The notes below the pieces were generated by a model, which was given only the letters and a program-made list of their open reading frames with translations, did not search any database and had not been told where the DNA came from. Below, in pieces: positions 25,962-34,546 of a stretch of 64,000 bases of DNA. The number at the start of each line of letters is the position of its first letter. Position 1 is the first letter of the stretch. Origin of the DNA: Paenibacillus sp. EZ-K15 (lineage in GTDB: Bacteria; Bacillota; Bacilli; Paenibacillales; Paenibacillaceae). Where the stretch lies: the NCBI RefSeq assembly GCF_002573715.1, contig NZ_PDHM01000013.1, positions 86,938 through 150,937 on the forward strand, read 5' to 3'. Position numbers and translations under genes: made by a program.

Positions 25962-26408
25962 TTAGTACCGATTGTTGTTATTGTTGTTGTCGCGAGGTTC
26001 GTTTTGTTTACGACGATTCTTCACGGAACGTACAACAGCCATAACGATCATAATCAAAGCCCAGATAGCGATCAGGTTAATGAGGAGTCCCATGATTTCG
26101 CCCATGAAGCCCATGCCGGCAAACATGCTGCCGAAGAGCAAACCAGCCAGACCACCGATCATAAGTCCTTTCATCAAGCTGCCGCCGCTGAAGAATCCGC
26201 GTTTTCCTGTGCTGCCAGCCGCCCCTGTCGTATTGGAACGGTTGTTCGATTGTTGAACATTATTGTTATTATTCTTTTTCGGAGTGCTGTTGTATGTCTT
26301 GTTCCCGGATTTGAAACCTCCGCCACCTCTTCGGGCATCTGCGGAATCAGGTGTCAGTGCTACAAAGAACAGTGTAATCGCTACAAGAATAGTCAATACT
26401 TTTTTCAT
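25962..26408 (-). CDS. Small membrane protein, Tim44-like family
   Basis: A 148-residue protein: signal-anchor or signal peptide (residues 1-22), an Arg/Gly and Asn-rich stretch (RRGGGGF, then a run of five Asn), a Gly-rich hydrophobic helix (SLMKGLMIGGLAGLLFGSMF) and a second membrane segment (about 105-128), ending in basic residues and another Asn run. This layout resembles bacterial Tim44-like predicted membrane proteins lacking the folded C-terminal domain. The partner DUF2653 gene follows by 3 nt, a pairing also known in Bacillus. Confidence 0.65.
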   Translation of the reverse strand: MKKVLTILVAITLFFVALTPDSADARRGGGGFKSGNKTYNSTPKKNNNNNVQQSNNRSNTTGAAGSTGKRGFFSGGSLMKGLMIGGLAGLLFGSMFAGMGFMGEIMGLLINLIAIWALIMIVMAVVRSVKNRRKQNEPRDNNNNNNRY

Positions 26409-26464
26409 CGTGTTCTGTCGAACCTCCCAGTAAATTTAGAGTAATAAAGAGTAATACGGACGAG

Positions 26465-27043
26465 TCACGATAAGGTTTCAAAATTTGTACGACCATGTTT
26501 TGAGGCTGTTGTGTGCTGCTGCTGTCTCAGTAATTCCAGTACCCAATCACACCATTTCAGCTCGGTTTCAGCCATCATCAACCCTTTGGTAGCGAGTACA
26601 TAATTGCTGAAAGCCTTGCTTCCAATCTCGCGGGTATCCTCCGGAATTCCCTCTAAAATCTGCTCATAATAACGTTTTTTCTCCAAATACCCAATTCTGC
26701 GGTCCTCGAAAATATCGACGGCGATGCCGATCTCCGTCAGCCACAGGCAAAAGGTCCGAAGAGAAAGCTCATCCTTGGTGACTGCAGGCGCGATAGGTTG
26801 GTACATCCATTCACGCAGCTTCTGCATGCCTTTTTCTGTAATCGCATAGATTTTCTTGTCCGGTTTATCACTTTGCTGGACCCAGTGCGAGGACAATAGC
26901 TGCTTCTCCTCCATGCTGGACAGCAAGGGATAGATTTGACTGTGTTTGGCTTGCCAAAAGGGCTGTATTCGAAGCATCAAATCATATCCTGATGATTCTT
27001 TTCTTGCTAGTAATCCTAACAAGCCGTATGACAACGTATTCAT
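26465..27043 (-). CDS. PadR-family transcriptional regulator
   Basis: A 192-residue PadR regulator. The winged helix (LSYGLLGLLARKESSGYDLMLRI...HSQIYPLLSSMEEKQLL) is followed by a C-terminal helical domain (Vir_act_alpha_C type, about 95-180). ATG 27043 is chosen since GGGAG lies 8 nt upstream; a much longer frame exists upstream without a ribosome site. Family members repress efflux or stress genes and respond to phenolics or drugs. The target is not obvious here. Confidence 0.85.
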   Translation of the reverse strand: MNTLSYGLLGLLARKESSGYDLMLRIQPFWQAKHSQIYPLLSSMEEKQLLSSHWVQQSDKPDKKIYAITEKGMQKLREWMYQPIAPAVTKDELSLRTFCLWLTEIGIAVDIFEDRRIGYLEKKRYYEQILEGIPEDTREIGSKAFSNYVLATKGLMMAETELKWCDWVLELLRQQQHTTASKHGRTNFETLS

Positions 27044-27194
27044 GGACATAACTCCCTTTGAAACGCATATCGTGGACACTAAAGCGTGGATGGTCATTCG
27101 CCTATCGGTCCGGTTGTTAAAAAGTGTACACTGAAACTGTATGGTTTGACAACCGGGGGAGGGGGCTTTCTCTCTGCTTTTGGCAAAATTGTGA

Positions 27195-27228
27195 CTAAAA
27201 AAGCACAAACGCATAAGCGTTTGTGCTT
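27195..27228 (-). terminator. Terminator of the carbonic anhydrase gene
   Basis: AAGCACAAACGC (27201-27212) pairs with GCGTTTGTGCTT (27217-27228); on the minus strand a T6 run follows. Confidence 0.85.
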
Positions 27229-27247
27229 CCATTTGACTTTGATTGAT

Positions 27248-27817
27248 TTATTCGTTCTCGTAACCTTCTACGACCAGATCCAGCGCGCCGGTGTTAGGGT
27301 CGATAACCATACCATGAACGGGTACGTTTGGAGGAAGAAGAGGGTGGTTTTTGATCAGGCTCACCGTATTTTTTACGCCGTCCGTAATGTTATCGAAACC
27401 GCGAAGCCATCTGGATAACCGGATGCCGGAGTTTTCGAGCGTGGATAACACTTCATCGGATATGCCGCGGTCTCTCATATGCTGGATCATCTCATCGGCG
27501 TTCAAGGAAGCCATGCCGCATTCGTAGTGACCCACTACGATGACTTCTTCGGCGTGCAGCTCGTACAGTGCAACCATGACACTTCGCATAACACTTCCGA
27601 AGGGCTGTGAAATGATCGCGCCGGCGTTTTTAATGATTTTGACATCGCCATTCTTGAAATTCATCGCTTTAGGGAGCAGTTCAACCAATCGTGTATCCAT
27701 ACAAGTGATAATGACGAGTTTCTTCTCAGGAAAACGCCCTGTCAGGTAGGATTCGTACTCTTTATTCTCTACAAAGCTGCGATTGTGTTCCAGAATGCTG
27801 TTAAGGTGTTTTTCCAT
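27248..27817 (-). CDS. Beta-class carbonic anhydrase
   Basis: A 189-residue beta-carbonic anhydrase interconverting CO2 and bicarbonate. Zinc ligands are in CMDTR (Cys39, with the Asp41-Arg43 dyad) and HYECGM (His97, Cys100). The length matches the short B. subtilis YtiB-type enzymes. ATG is preceded by AAAGGAGAG. The IscA-like gene lies upstream on the same strand with 40 bp between them, so the two may be cotranscribed. Confidence 0.92.
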   Translation of the reverse strand: MEKHLNSILEHNRSFVENKEYESYLTGRFPEKKLVIITCMDTRLVELLPKAMNFKNGDVKIIKNAGAIISQPFGSVMRSVMVALYELHAEEVIVVGHYECGMASLNADEMIQHMRDRGISDEVLSTLENSGIRLSRWLRGFDNITDGVKNTVSLIKNHPLLPPNVPVHGMVIDPNTGALDLVVEGYENE

Positions 27818-27857
27818 CGATTTTCTCTCCTTTGTATCTATTGTTTATTTGTTGTTC

Positions 27858-28187
27858 TTATGCTCTGGCATCTAATACTTGAATGTTGGTACCGTAGTTC
27901 TGTCCGCTGCTGTCCAGGCGAAAGGAGTAGGTGGCTGGATCGGCACCCAGCCTCATCTTCTCTTCGAAAAAAACGGCCTGCTTGCGGTTCACGATAAACG
28001 GCACCGGGCTGCCTGTTTCGACAGCGATATCTTCCATCGTCGGCTCATCTACAATACGCAGGCCTGGGACGCCGTTAACGGCACATCCGCATCCCTCCGT
28101 GTCATAGATCAGCCTGATTGCGCCCGGCTTGTCCCCAAGTTTGTCCTTCAGCTTCAGCTCTGCTTGCGGGGTGAGTTGAATATTCAC
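27858..28187 (-). CDS. HesB/IscA-like iron-sulfur biosynthesis family protein
   Basis: A 109-residue protein of the IscA-fold YqkB/YneR type. VNIQLTPQAELKLKDKLG begins the domain, and LIYDTEGCGCAVNGVP holds the CGC motif; the third Cys of true IscA (at the C-terminus) is missing, as in the YqkB subgroup. The start GTG 28187 is inferred from alignment to that family; an AAAGGAG lies 12 nt before it. The role in Fe-S assembly is uncertain for this subgroup. Confidence 0.8.
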   Translation of the reverse strand: MNIQLTPQAELKLKDKLGDKPGAIRLIYDTEGCGCAVNGVPGLRIVDEPTMEDIAVETGSPVPFIVNRKQAVFFEEKMRLGADPATYSFRLDSSGQNYGTNIQVLDARA

Positions 28188-28316
28188 GGCATCCTGACAC
28201 TCCTTTATATGTATATTGTTATTTATTCTTTCTGGAAGTTGATTATATACCTTGTAAAAAGTATCATCAATAGAGTATAGAAAAATCCTATTATTAAAAA
28301 AAGAAGGTGTGCCGGA

Positions 28317-29834
28317 ATGGCAGTACAACATTTACCACAATGGGAACAATTTGATCGATTGGTTCGCAAAATCATGAGTTATTACGAAGCTATTGGCCTA
28401 CTTCACTGGGATTTACGGACGGGTGCTCCACGCAAGGGAACCGAAATCCGTTCGGAAACGATCGGGGTTCTATCCACAGAGGCATTTAAGCTGCAAATAT
28501 CGGAAGAGATGGGACAGCTGTTATCATTTTTTGCAGAGCCGAAACAGGCAGAACAGCTGGATGATCGCAAACGCCGCATGATTGCGGAAGCCCGCAAGGT
28601 GTACGATCAGAGCAAATCCATCCCGCCTGAACGCTTCCAGGAGTATTCCATTCTCGCCGCCCAATCGGAAACGAAGTGGGAGGAAGCGAAGAAGAACAGC
28701 GATTTTGAAGGCTTCGAACCTTACTTAACGAAGATTGTTGCGTTCAAGCAAGAGTTTATTGAATATTGGGGCGTGAAAAACACCAGATACGACACACTCC
28801 TTGACATGTACGAGCCGGATTTAACGGTGGAAAAGGTGGATGCCATCTTCGATCGCCTGAAAGCACGTCTGGTACCGCTAGTTCACGCGATTCAGGAATC
28901 GCCCTTCAAGCCGAAAACGGACTTCTTGAAACAGCTGTTCCCGAAAGAACAGCAGGAGAAATTTAGCTTGTTCTTGCTGGAGCAAATGGGCTACGACTTT
29001 GAAGCGGGACGTTTGGACGAGAGCGTGCACCCGTTTGCGACGGGCCTGAACCCGGGTGACGTACGCATCACGACCATGTATCTACCGGATGATGTGCTAA
29101 GTGCGGTATTCAGCTCTTTGCATGAGGGAGGGCATGCCCTTTACGAGCAAAATATCGATAAGGAGCTTGCAGGTACGCCGCTCTCCGGTGGTACCTCGAT
29201 GGGCATTCATGAATCTCAATCCCGTCTGTGGGAAAATATGATTGGCCGCAGCCGTCCGTTCTGGCGCCGTTATTTCGCGGATCTGCAGCAGCATTTCCCT
29301 GAACAATTGCAGGACGTGGACATCGAGGATTTCTATTTGGCCGCGAACAAGGTAGAGAACTCTCTGATTCGAATTGAGGCGGATGAGCTTACTTATAACC
29401 TGCACATCATCATTCGTTATGAGATTGAGAAAATGCTCTTTAACGAAGGGTTGGCGGTGAAGGATCTTCCGGAGACCTGGAACGCGAAGTATAAGGAATA
29501 CCTCGGCATTATGCCGCCGAACGACGGAATGGGCGTTCTGCAGGATGTTCACTGGTCCGGCGGCGATTTCGGATATTTTGCTTCGTATTCCCTTGGCAAC
29601 ATGTATGCGGCTCAGATGCTTCATACGATGCGCAAAGAACTGCCGAGCCTCGATCAGCTCATCGAAGAGGGGAACCTGGCTCCGATCAAGGAATGGCTGA
29701 CAGACAAGGTTTACAAGTACGGAAAGAGCGAGAAGCCGTCCGAGATTATCGTACGCGTCACCGGAGAAGAACTGAATCCGGACTATCTGGCCGATTATCT
29801 CGAAGAGAAGTATAAAGAGATTTACAAACTTTAA
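28317..29834 (+). CDS. M32-family metallocarboxypeptidase
   Basis: A 505-residue thermostable carboxypeptidase 1 (M32) relative, like B. subtilis YpwA. The zinc site HEGGH (about residue 267) and the downstream glutamate region (GIHESQSRLWEN) are intact, as is the DVHWSGGDFGYF(A)SYSLGN block near the C-terminus. It removes C-terminal residues from peptides in the cytosol. ATG 28317 is divergent from the IscA-like gene. A terminator follows the stop by 25 bp. Confidence 0.92.
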   Translation: MAVQHLPQWEQFDRLVRKIMSYYEAIGLLHWDLRTGAPRKGTEIRSETIGVLSTEAFKLQISEEMGQLLSFFAEPKQAEQLDDRKRRMIAEARKVYDQSKSIPPERFQEYSILAAQSETKWEEAKKNSDFEGFEPYLTKIVAFKQEFIEYWGVKNTRYDTLLDMYEPDLTVEKVDAIFDRLKARLVPLVHAIQESPFKPKTDFLKQLFPKEQQEKFSLFLLEQMGYDFEAGRLDESVHPFATGLNPGDVRITTMYLPDDVLSAVFSSLHEGGHALYEQNIDKELAGTPLSGGTSMGIHESQSRLWENMIGRSRPFWRRYFADLQQHFPEQLQDVDIEDFYLAANKVENSLIRIEADELTYNLHIIIRYEIEKMLFNEGLAVKDLPETWNAKYKEYLGIMPPNDGMGVLQDVHWSGGDFGYFASYSLGNMYAAQMLHTMRKELPSLDQLIEEGNLAPIKEWLTDKVYKYGKSEKPSEIIVRVTGEELNPDYLADYLEEKYKEIYKL

Positions 29835-29858
29835 CTATCACTATAAACGATAAACGAC

Positions 29859-29887
29859 AAACGCAGCCCAAGTGGCTGCGTTTTTTT
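29859..29887 (+). terminator. Terminator after the M32 carboxypeptidase
   Basis: AACGCAGCC pairs with GGCTGCGTT around CAAGT, then TTTTTT. Confidence 0.9.
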
Positions 29888-30013
29888 GTAGGTAGGACTG
29901 TCCATAATGCCACTCAACATCCGCCAGCATACTCTATCAGGCGTTTAACCTTTGGGCAGGCGCTTGCATATGCTGAAAAGAAACATTGGGTTAATGGGGA
30001 ATGGAGGGTTACG

Positions 30014-31018
30014 ATGAAGCGTCAAAAATGGTGGGGGCTGGCGTTAACCATGCTGCTTGTTTGCGGAGTGGCGCTTGCCGGGTGCGGTGGCGGCGGATCG
30101 GCTACGAAGGTCAAGATTGGCGAAGTGACGCGCTCGATCTTCTATGCGCCGCAGTATGTCGCATTGGAAAAGGGATTTTTTAAGGAAGAGGGGCTTGATG
30201 TCGAGCTGCAGACGACCCCTGGCGGAGACAAAACGATGACGGCCCTGCTGTCGGGAGCCATCGATGTGGCACTTGTCGGCTCGGAAACTTCGATTTATGT
30301 GTATCAACAGGGTTCTGAAGATCCGGTCATTAACTTCGGACAGGTGACGCAGACGGACGGGACATTTCTGATGGCAAGAGACGGATCGGGTGCTTTTGAC
30401 TGGAACAACCTGAAGGGTAAAGTATTCCTCGGTCAGCGTAAAGGCGGAATGCCGCAGATGGCAGGCGAGTTTACCTTGAATAAAAAAGGAATCGATCCGC
30501 ACGCAGACCTGGAGCTGATTCAAAATATCGATTTTGCGAATATCGCCTCTGCCTATGCTTCCGGTACAGGTGAATTTGTTCAGCTCTTTGAGCCGCAGGC
30601 CTCCATATTTGAAACAGAAGGCCGGGGCAAGGTGGTCGCGTCCTTTGGCGTAGAAAGCGGACGTTTGCCATATACCGTATTCATGACAAGGCAGAGCTAT
30701 ATCGACAAAAACGATGCAACGGTGCAGAAGTTTACGAATGCCCTTTACAAGGCACAGCAATGGGTGGATGCAAGCAGTCCGGAAGATATCGCGGATGCGA
30801 TCATGCCTTATTTTAAAGATAGCGACCGCGACATCGTGGTGTCCTCCGTTAAACGCTACAAGGAGCAAGGCAGCTATGCGACCGATCCGATCGTGGACGA
30901 CGCAGAATGGAACAATCTGCTGGACGTGATGGAGCAAGCCGGGGAACTGAAAGAACGGGTTGCGCCTGACACAATCGTTAACAACAGCTTTGCCGAGAAA
31001 GCGAAACAAGCTAAATAA
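30014..31018 (+). CDS. NMT1/SsuA-type ABC substrate-binding lipoprotein
   Basis: A 334-residue lipoprotein. Signal peptide with lipobox LAGC (about residue 24), then a Gly run and a class II solute-binding fold: VKIGEVTRSIFYAPQYVALEKGFFKEEGLDVEL, then TTPGGDKTMTALLSGAIDVALVGSE. This is the NMT1/THI5-like group that binds sulfonates, nitrate, taurine or pyrimidine/thiamine precursors. The ligand cannot be decided from sequence. An ATPase and a permease follow in the same operon. GGAGGG upstream of ATG 30014 is a good ribosome site. Confidence 0.88.
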   Translation: MKRQKWWGLALTMLLVCGVALAGCGGGGSATKVKIGEVTRSIFYAPQYVALEKGFFKEEGLDVELQTTPGGDKTMTALLSGAIDVALVGSETSIYVYQQGSEDPVINFGQVTQTDGTFLMARDGSGAFDWNNLKGKVFLGQRKGGMPQMAGEFTLNKKGIDPHADLELIQNIDFANIASAYASGTGEFVQLFEPQASIFETEGRGKVVASFGVESGRLPYTVFMTRQSYIDKNDATVQKFTNALYKAQQWVDASSPEDIADAIMPYFKDSDRDIVVSSVKRYKEQGSYATDPIVDDAEWNNLLDVMEQAGELKERVAPDTIVNNSFAEKAKQAK

Positions 31019-31059
31019 TGAAGTACTCCTAATCCATAGAACGAAAGGAGAGAGCACCA

Positions 31060-31842
31060 ATGGTACCGGTAGTTGAATTGAACGATATCGCTCATGCATA
31101 TGTCACGGATCGGGAAGCCTCTCTGGCTGTGGAAGGAATTCAATTGAAGGTGGAACCGGGGGAGTTCATCAGCCTGGTTGGGCCTAGCGGCTGCGGCAAG
31201 ACCACCATCTTGTCTGTCATTGCCGGTTTGCTGCAGCCATCCAAAGGAGCCGCCTACGTGAACGGCAAACCGGTAAACGGACCGTCGCCGGCGGTCGGGT
31301 ACATGCTGCAGCAGGACTATTTATTTCCTTGGCGCACCATTATGGATAACGCCTTGATCGGCTTGGAACTGACGGAGAGATTGAATCCGGAAAGTCGAGG
31401 TATCGTACAGAGTTTGCTCAAGGAGATGGGCCTTGGGGAGAGCGGCAATCTCTATCCGGCCCAGCTGTCAGGCGGAATGAGACAACGGGTTGCACTCGTA
31501 AGGACCTTGGCGACAGACCCGGGCCTGCTGCTGCTGGATGAACCTTTCTCCGCACTGGATTATCAGACGAAGCTGCAGCTTGAGGATCTGATCGTGGAGA
31601 CCTTGAAGGAGCGGGGGAAAACCGCCATTCTGGTCACCCATGATTTGTCTGAAGCGATTGCGATGAGTGATCGTGTTATTCTCCTGAACCGCAACCCGGG
31701 GAGGGTACACCGCATGTTCAATATTCCCGAGAACATACGCCGGGTGCAGCCTTTTTATGCTCGTAAGGAGCCCGGGTTCAACGAATTGTTTCATGAGATC
31801 TGGGGCGAAATGCAAACGATCGGGAAGGAGTGCAGCTTATGA
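31060..31842 (+). CDS. ABC transporter ATPase (SsuB/TauB-like)
   Basis: A 260-residue nucleotide-binding protein: Walker A GPSGCGKTT (about residue 43), Q-loop MLQQDYLFPW, signature LSGGMRQR (about 142), Walker B LLLLDEPFSALD and the H-loop VTHD. The C-terminal NIRRVQPFYARKEPGFNELFHEIW is typical of the nitrate/sulfonate/taurine importers. It is 41 nt after the binding protein and overlaps the permease start (ATGA). Confidence 0.93.
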   Translation: MVPVVELNDIAHAYVTDREASLAVEGIQLKVEPGEFISLVGPSGCGKTTILSVIAGLLQPSKGAAYVNGKPVNGPSPAVGYMLQQDYLFPWRTIMDNALIGLELTERLNPESRGIVQSLLKEMGLGESGNLYPAQLSGGMRQRVALVRTLATDPGLLLLDEPFSALDYQTKLQLEDLIVETLKERGKTAILVTHDLSEAIAMSDRVILLNRNPGRVHRMFNIPENIRRVQPFYARKEPGFNELFHEIWGEMQTIGKECSL

Positions 31843-32669
31843 CAACAAGGGATGAGCCTTCCGCTTCTTCTTCGAAGGGCTGGCTCCAGGATATTTATGT
31901 TCAGCATATGAAGCGAAAGAAAAGCATGCGCACACGCGTGCTGACCGTCCAGCTTAGCTTGCTGCTGCTATTCTTTATCTGGTGGGAAGCGGCAGGCAGA
32001 TTCAAATGGATAGACGTGCTGCTCTTCAGCTATCCGACCAAAATTTTTGCCAACATATGGGGGAATATGATCAGCGGCGAGTTATGGGGGCACTTGGGGA
32101 TCACGGTAGGAGAGACGGTTGTCGGATTCCTGCTCGGCACGCTGGTAGGCACGCTGCTGGCCGTATTCATCTGGTGGTCACCGTTTCTTAACAAGGTACT
32201 GGATCCCTACATGGTTGTGTTCAACAGTATGCCGAAAGTGGCGCTGGGTCCCATATTTATCGTGATGTTTGGCGCGGGTTTTACCGCAATTGTTGTCACT
32301 ACGTTATCCATCACGGTCATCGTGACCACGCTTGTTGTTTACAACAGTTTTCATGAGGTGGATTCCAATCTGATCAAGGTCGTCCGGACCTTTGGCGGAA
32401 CCAAGCGCCAGGTGTTTCAGCGAGTTATTTTGCCGGCTTCCTATCCGACGATCGTATCAACGCTCAAGGTCAACGTGGGCATGGCATGGGTCGGCGTCAT
32501 CGTCGGCGAATTTCTGGTCGCCAAATCGGGTCTCGGTTACTTGATTATGTACGGCTTTCAGGTATTCAATTTCACGCTTGTGCTGTCGAGTCTGCTCATT
32601 ATCGCCGTTGTGGCTACAGCTATGTATCAAATGGTGGTATATATAGAAAGGATTCTGATGCGAGGCTAA
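31839..32669 (+). CDS. ABC transporter permease (SsuC/TauC-like)
   Basis: A 276-residue BPD-type permease with six hydrophobic segments. The EAA loop reads VRTFGGTKRQVFQRVILPASYP (last segment about residues 185-205). ATG 31839 has AAGGAG 8 nt upstream and overlaps the ATPase stop; a GTG at 31830 is less likely. It has a cytoplasmic Ser-rich N-terminus. The last few residues (ERILMRG) run directly into a fragment of another gene, so the C-terminus may have been altered by a deletion. Confidence 0.9.
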   Translation: MTTRDEPSASSSKGWLQDIYVQHMKRKKSMRTRVLTVQLSLLLLFFIWWEAAGRFKWIDVLLFSYPTKIFANIWGNMISGELWGHLGITVGETVVGFLLGTLVGTLLAVFIWWSPFLNKVLDPYMVVFNSMPKVALGPIFIVMFGAGFTAIVVTTLSITVIVTTLVVYNSFHEVDSNLIKVVRTFGGTKRQVFQRVILPASYPTIVSTLKVNVGMAWVGVIVGEFLVAKSGLGYLIMYGFQVFNFTLVLSSLLIIAVVATAMYQMVVYIERILMRG

Positions 32670-32744
32670 CTGAACTGGGTATTCAACAAGCTGAGAATCT
32701 TGCAGAATTTCTCATAGGTAAAAATAGTGATTTTAATAGAGTAG
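32651..32744 (+). pseudogene. Fragment of a histidine-phosphatase gene
   Basis: Read in the +3 frame, DSDARLTELGIQQAENLAEF matches the N-terminal region of the phosphoglycerate-mutase/histidine-phosphatase family, where D-x-x-LTxxGxxQA follows the RHG motif. The RHG box and everything after about residue 35 are missing. It overlaps the last codons of the permease, which suggests a deletion joined two genes. A terminator follows. Confidence 0.55.
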
Positions 32745-32780
32745 AGAACCCTTCCGACCAGCGGAAGGGTTCTTTGTTTT
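32745..32780 (+). terminator. Terminator of the ABC transporter operon
   Basis: AGAACCCTTCCG (32745-32756) pairs with CGGAAGGGTTCT (32762-32773), then TTGTTTT. Confidence 0.9.
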
Positions 32781-32839
32781 AATGGGGAATTATGGTAGTG
32801 TTGTTGAGTTGAGAGCGATACAGAAGGAGGCGCTTATAG

Positions 32840-32998
32840 TTGGAAGAGGTGTTGGCAACGTTGCCGGAAAAAGGGAAGAAGAGAGAAGACGATATTACGC
32901 GATTGAGTCATGTGGAAGCACTCCTTTATCTTGCCCACCATGAGAAAGGGAAATGCAAAAAAGCGGCGTTAATGGTCTTGGTTGGGGATACTGTTTAA
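32840..32998 (+). CDS. Possible small protein, unrecognised
   Basis: A 52-codon frame from TTG 32840 with AGGAGG 9 nt upstream. The peptide is charged in its first half (PEKGKKREDDITRLSHVEA) and has no recognisable domain. The good ribosome site is the main evidence; it could also be the remains of a longer gene. Confidence 0.3.
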   Translation: MEEVLATLPEKGKKREDDITRLSHVEALLYLAHHEKGKCKKAALMVLVGDTV

Positions 32999-33029
32999 GA
33001 GTTATTGTGTACTATTGGAAAGTTTGAGG

Positions 33030-33059
33030 TTGACATAATCTGCACTATTTTGCTAGTAT
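33030..33059 (+). promoter_or_regulatory. Promoter of the PyrR-attenuated transporter unit
   Basis: TTGACA (33030-33035) and an extended -10, TGCTAGTAT (33051-33059), with an 18-nt spacer. Transcription would begin around 33066 and enter the attenuator. Confidence 0.8.
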
Positions 33060-33088
33060 GTATCACGAAATAAATTTTCCTTTAATAC

Positions 33089-33192
33089 AGTCCAGAGAGG
33101 CTGAAAAGGGCTACGTGATATTTTTAGGCTGATAATATCTATGTCTTCGCATGCCCTTTTGCCCTCTGTGCAAGAAGGGCTTTTTATTTTGC
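33089..33192 (+). promoter_or_regulatory. PyrR-type transcription attenuator
   Basis: The PyrR-binding loop AGTC-CAGAGA-GGCT (33089-33102; hexaloop consensus CNGNGA) is followed by AAAAGGGC (33104-33111). A terminator stem, GCCCTTTTGC with GCAAGAAGGGC (33153-33180), and T5AT4 end the leader. AAAAGGGC can pair instead with GCCCTTTT (33153-33160), and CAGAG with CTCTG, making the antiterminator. This matches the pyr operon mechanism of Bacillus: UMP-bound PyrR stabilises the loop and favours termination. Confidence 0.88.
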
Positions 33193-33210
33193 TTAAGTAC
33201 CTCTTTTAAA

Positions 33211-33232
33211 GGGAGTCCTGTGAGGCTTCAAA
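33211..33232 (+). promoter_or_regulatory. Second PyrR-binding loop candidate
   Basis: AGTC-CTGTGA-GGCT (33214-33227) again fits the CNGNGA hexaloop with GUC/GGC stem. It lies downstream of the terminator, about 90 nt before the MFS start codon. A weak GAATGGA/TCCATTC stem follows, without a T run, so it might act on translation or be a relic. Confidence 0.6.
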
Positions 33233-33317
33233 AGAGAATGGAAAAGTCTTGTGTAATCCATTCCCTCAAACACGCTAAAAGAGAGTTTTATCATCAAGAA
33301 TTTGGAGGAACGCTAGA

Positions 33318-34532
33318 ATGGATTATCGTAAGAAGACAGTAGTAGCTTCAGTAGCTGGTTTAACGTTGGAAGGAATGGACATTATGTTTGTTTCCTTTGC
33401 GATGACAATGATTATTTCAGAATTTAACATTGATTTCGCAACGGGTGGACTGATTTCTTCCATAACGAATATCGGCATGCTGCTAGGCGGTATTATTTTT
33501 GGGATTTTAGCTGATAAGTTTGGGCGGGTAAAGGTGTTTACGAATACCGTCTTGTTGTTTGCAATTGGAACGGCTTTAACGGGATTAGCAGCGAATATTG
33601 AACAAGTATATATTTTCAGATTTATCGCAGGTCTTGGCGCAGGAGGCGAATATGGAATTGGTATGGCTCTCGTTGCCGAGGCTTGGCCGAAAAACAAACA
33701 AGGACGAGCTTCTTCATATGTGAGTGTAGGTGCACAGTACGGCGTTATTTTAGCAGCGTTGCTAAGTGCTGTCATTCTTCCGTTCTTGGGATGGAGAGCT
33801 TTATTCTTTGTTGGAGTGGTACCTGTCATTTTCGCCGTTATTGTGCGAAAGAACCTGGAGGAATCTCCAGAGTGGCTGGCTGCCCAAAAAAATAAAGAAA
33901 CCAACAAACAACATGAAAAAGGCAAGCTGGCTCAACTATTTGAAACGTCTAGAACATCGCTGACAACAATTTCATTGATTATTATGGCAACGGTGCAAAT
34001 TGCCGGTTACAATGGTTTGATGATATGGCTGCCATCCATGCTGCAGAAATCTCAAGGTTTATCCGTTTCAAGTTCTGCTCTTTGGACCATTAGTACAGCG
34101 GTTGGCATGATTGTTGGGATGCTAGTATTCGGCTTGTTTATGGACCGTTTTGGTGCAAAGCGTGCTTTTGGCATCTTCTTGCTTGCCTCTGCATGTGCTG
34201 TGTTTTTATACTCCTATGCGGCTGGAAGTGTTGCCATTTTAATCGGAGGCGCGATTGTCGGCTTCTTCTCGAATGGCATGTTTGCCGGGTATGGAGCTTT
34301 AATTAGCAGCTTCTATCCTGTGCAAATTCGAAGTACGGCGACAAATACGATTTTTAACTTCGGTAGGGCCATTGGAGGGTTTTCGCCAATCTTTGTCGGC
34401 TATATTCTTCAAAGTTATGATATGACGGTCGTCATGATCTACTTAGCCGCCTTATACTGCATTTCCCTTATCGTCATGTTGACTCTAAAAAAAGGACCAA
34501 GCGAGGTTTTGCAACCCGTTGAAGTTAAATAA
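33318..34532 (+). CDS. MFS transporter under PyrR-type control
   Basis: A 404-residue major facilitator with twelve predicted membrane segments and no signal peptide. GILADKFGRVKV (loop 2-3, about residue 62) is the MFS signature; RFIAGLGAGGEYGIGMALVAE and MDRFGAKRAFG follow. The best family fit is the aromatic-acid:H+ symporter/sialate group. GGAGG is 9 nt upstream of ATG 33318. The PyrR attenuator ahead suggests a pyrimidine-related substrate such as orotate or uracil. By eye the gene is more A+T-rich than its neighbours, suggesting transfer. It is followed by a strong terminator and stands alone. Confidence 0.9.
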   Translation: MDYRKKTVVASVAGLTLEGMDIMFVSFAMTMIISEFNIDFATGGLISSITNIGMLLGGIIFGILADKFGRVKVFTNTVLLFAIGTALTGLAANIEQVYIFRFIAGLGAGGEYGIGMALVAEAWPKNKQGRASSYVSVGAQYGVILAALLSAVILPFLGWRALFFVGVVPVIFAVIVRKNLEESPEWLAAQKNKETNKQHEKGKLAQLFETSRTSLTTISLIIMATVQIAGYNGLMIWLPSMLQKSQGLSVSSSALWTISTAVGMIVGMLVFGLFMDRFGAKRAFGIFLLASACAVFLYSYAAGSVAILIGGAIVGFFSNGMFAGYGALISSFYPVQIRSTATNTIFNFGRAIGGFSPIFVGYILQSYDMTVVMIYLAALYCISLIVMLTLKKGPSEVLQPVEVK

Positions 34533-34546
34533 AATATAAGCATGAT

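Noticed and set aside
30044..31099. Long antisense frame opposite the ABC binding-protein gene
   Set aside because: No ribosome site or recognised domain, and the sense gene has a lipobox and family motifs.
33151..33342. Short frame across the PyrR leader
   Set aside because: It runs through the terminator hairpin and second PyrR loop and overlaps the MFS start; the RNA interpretation explains the sequence better.
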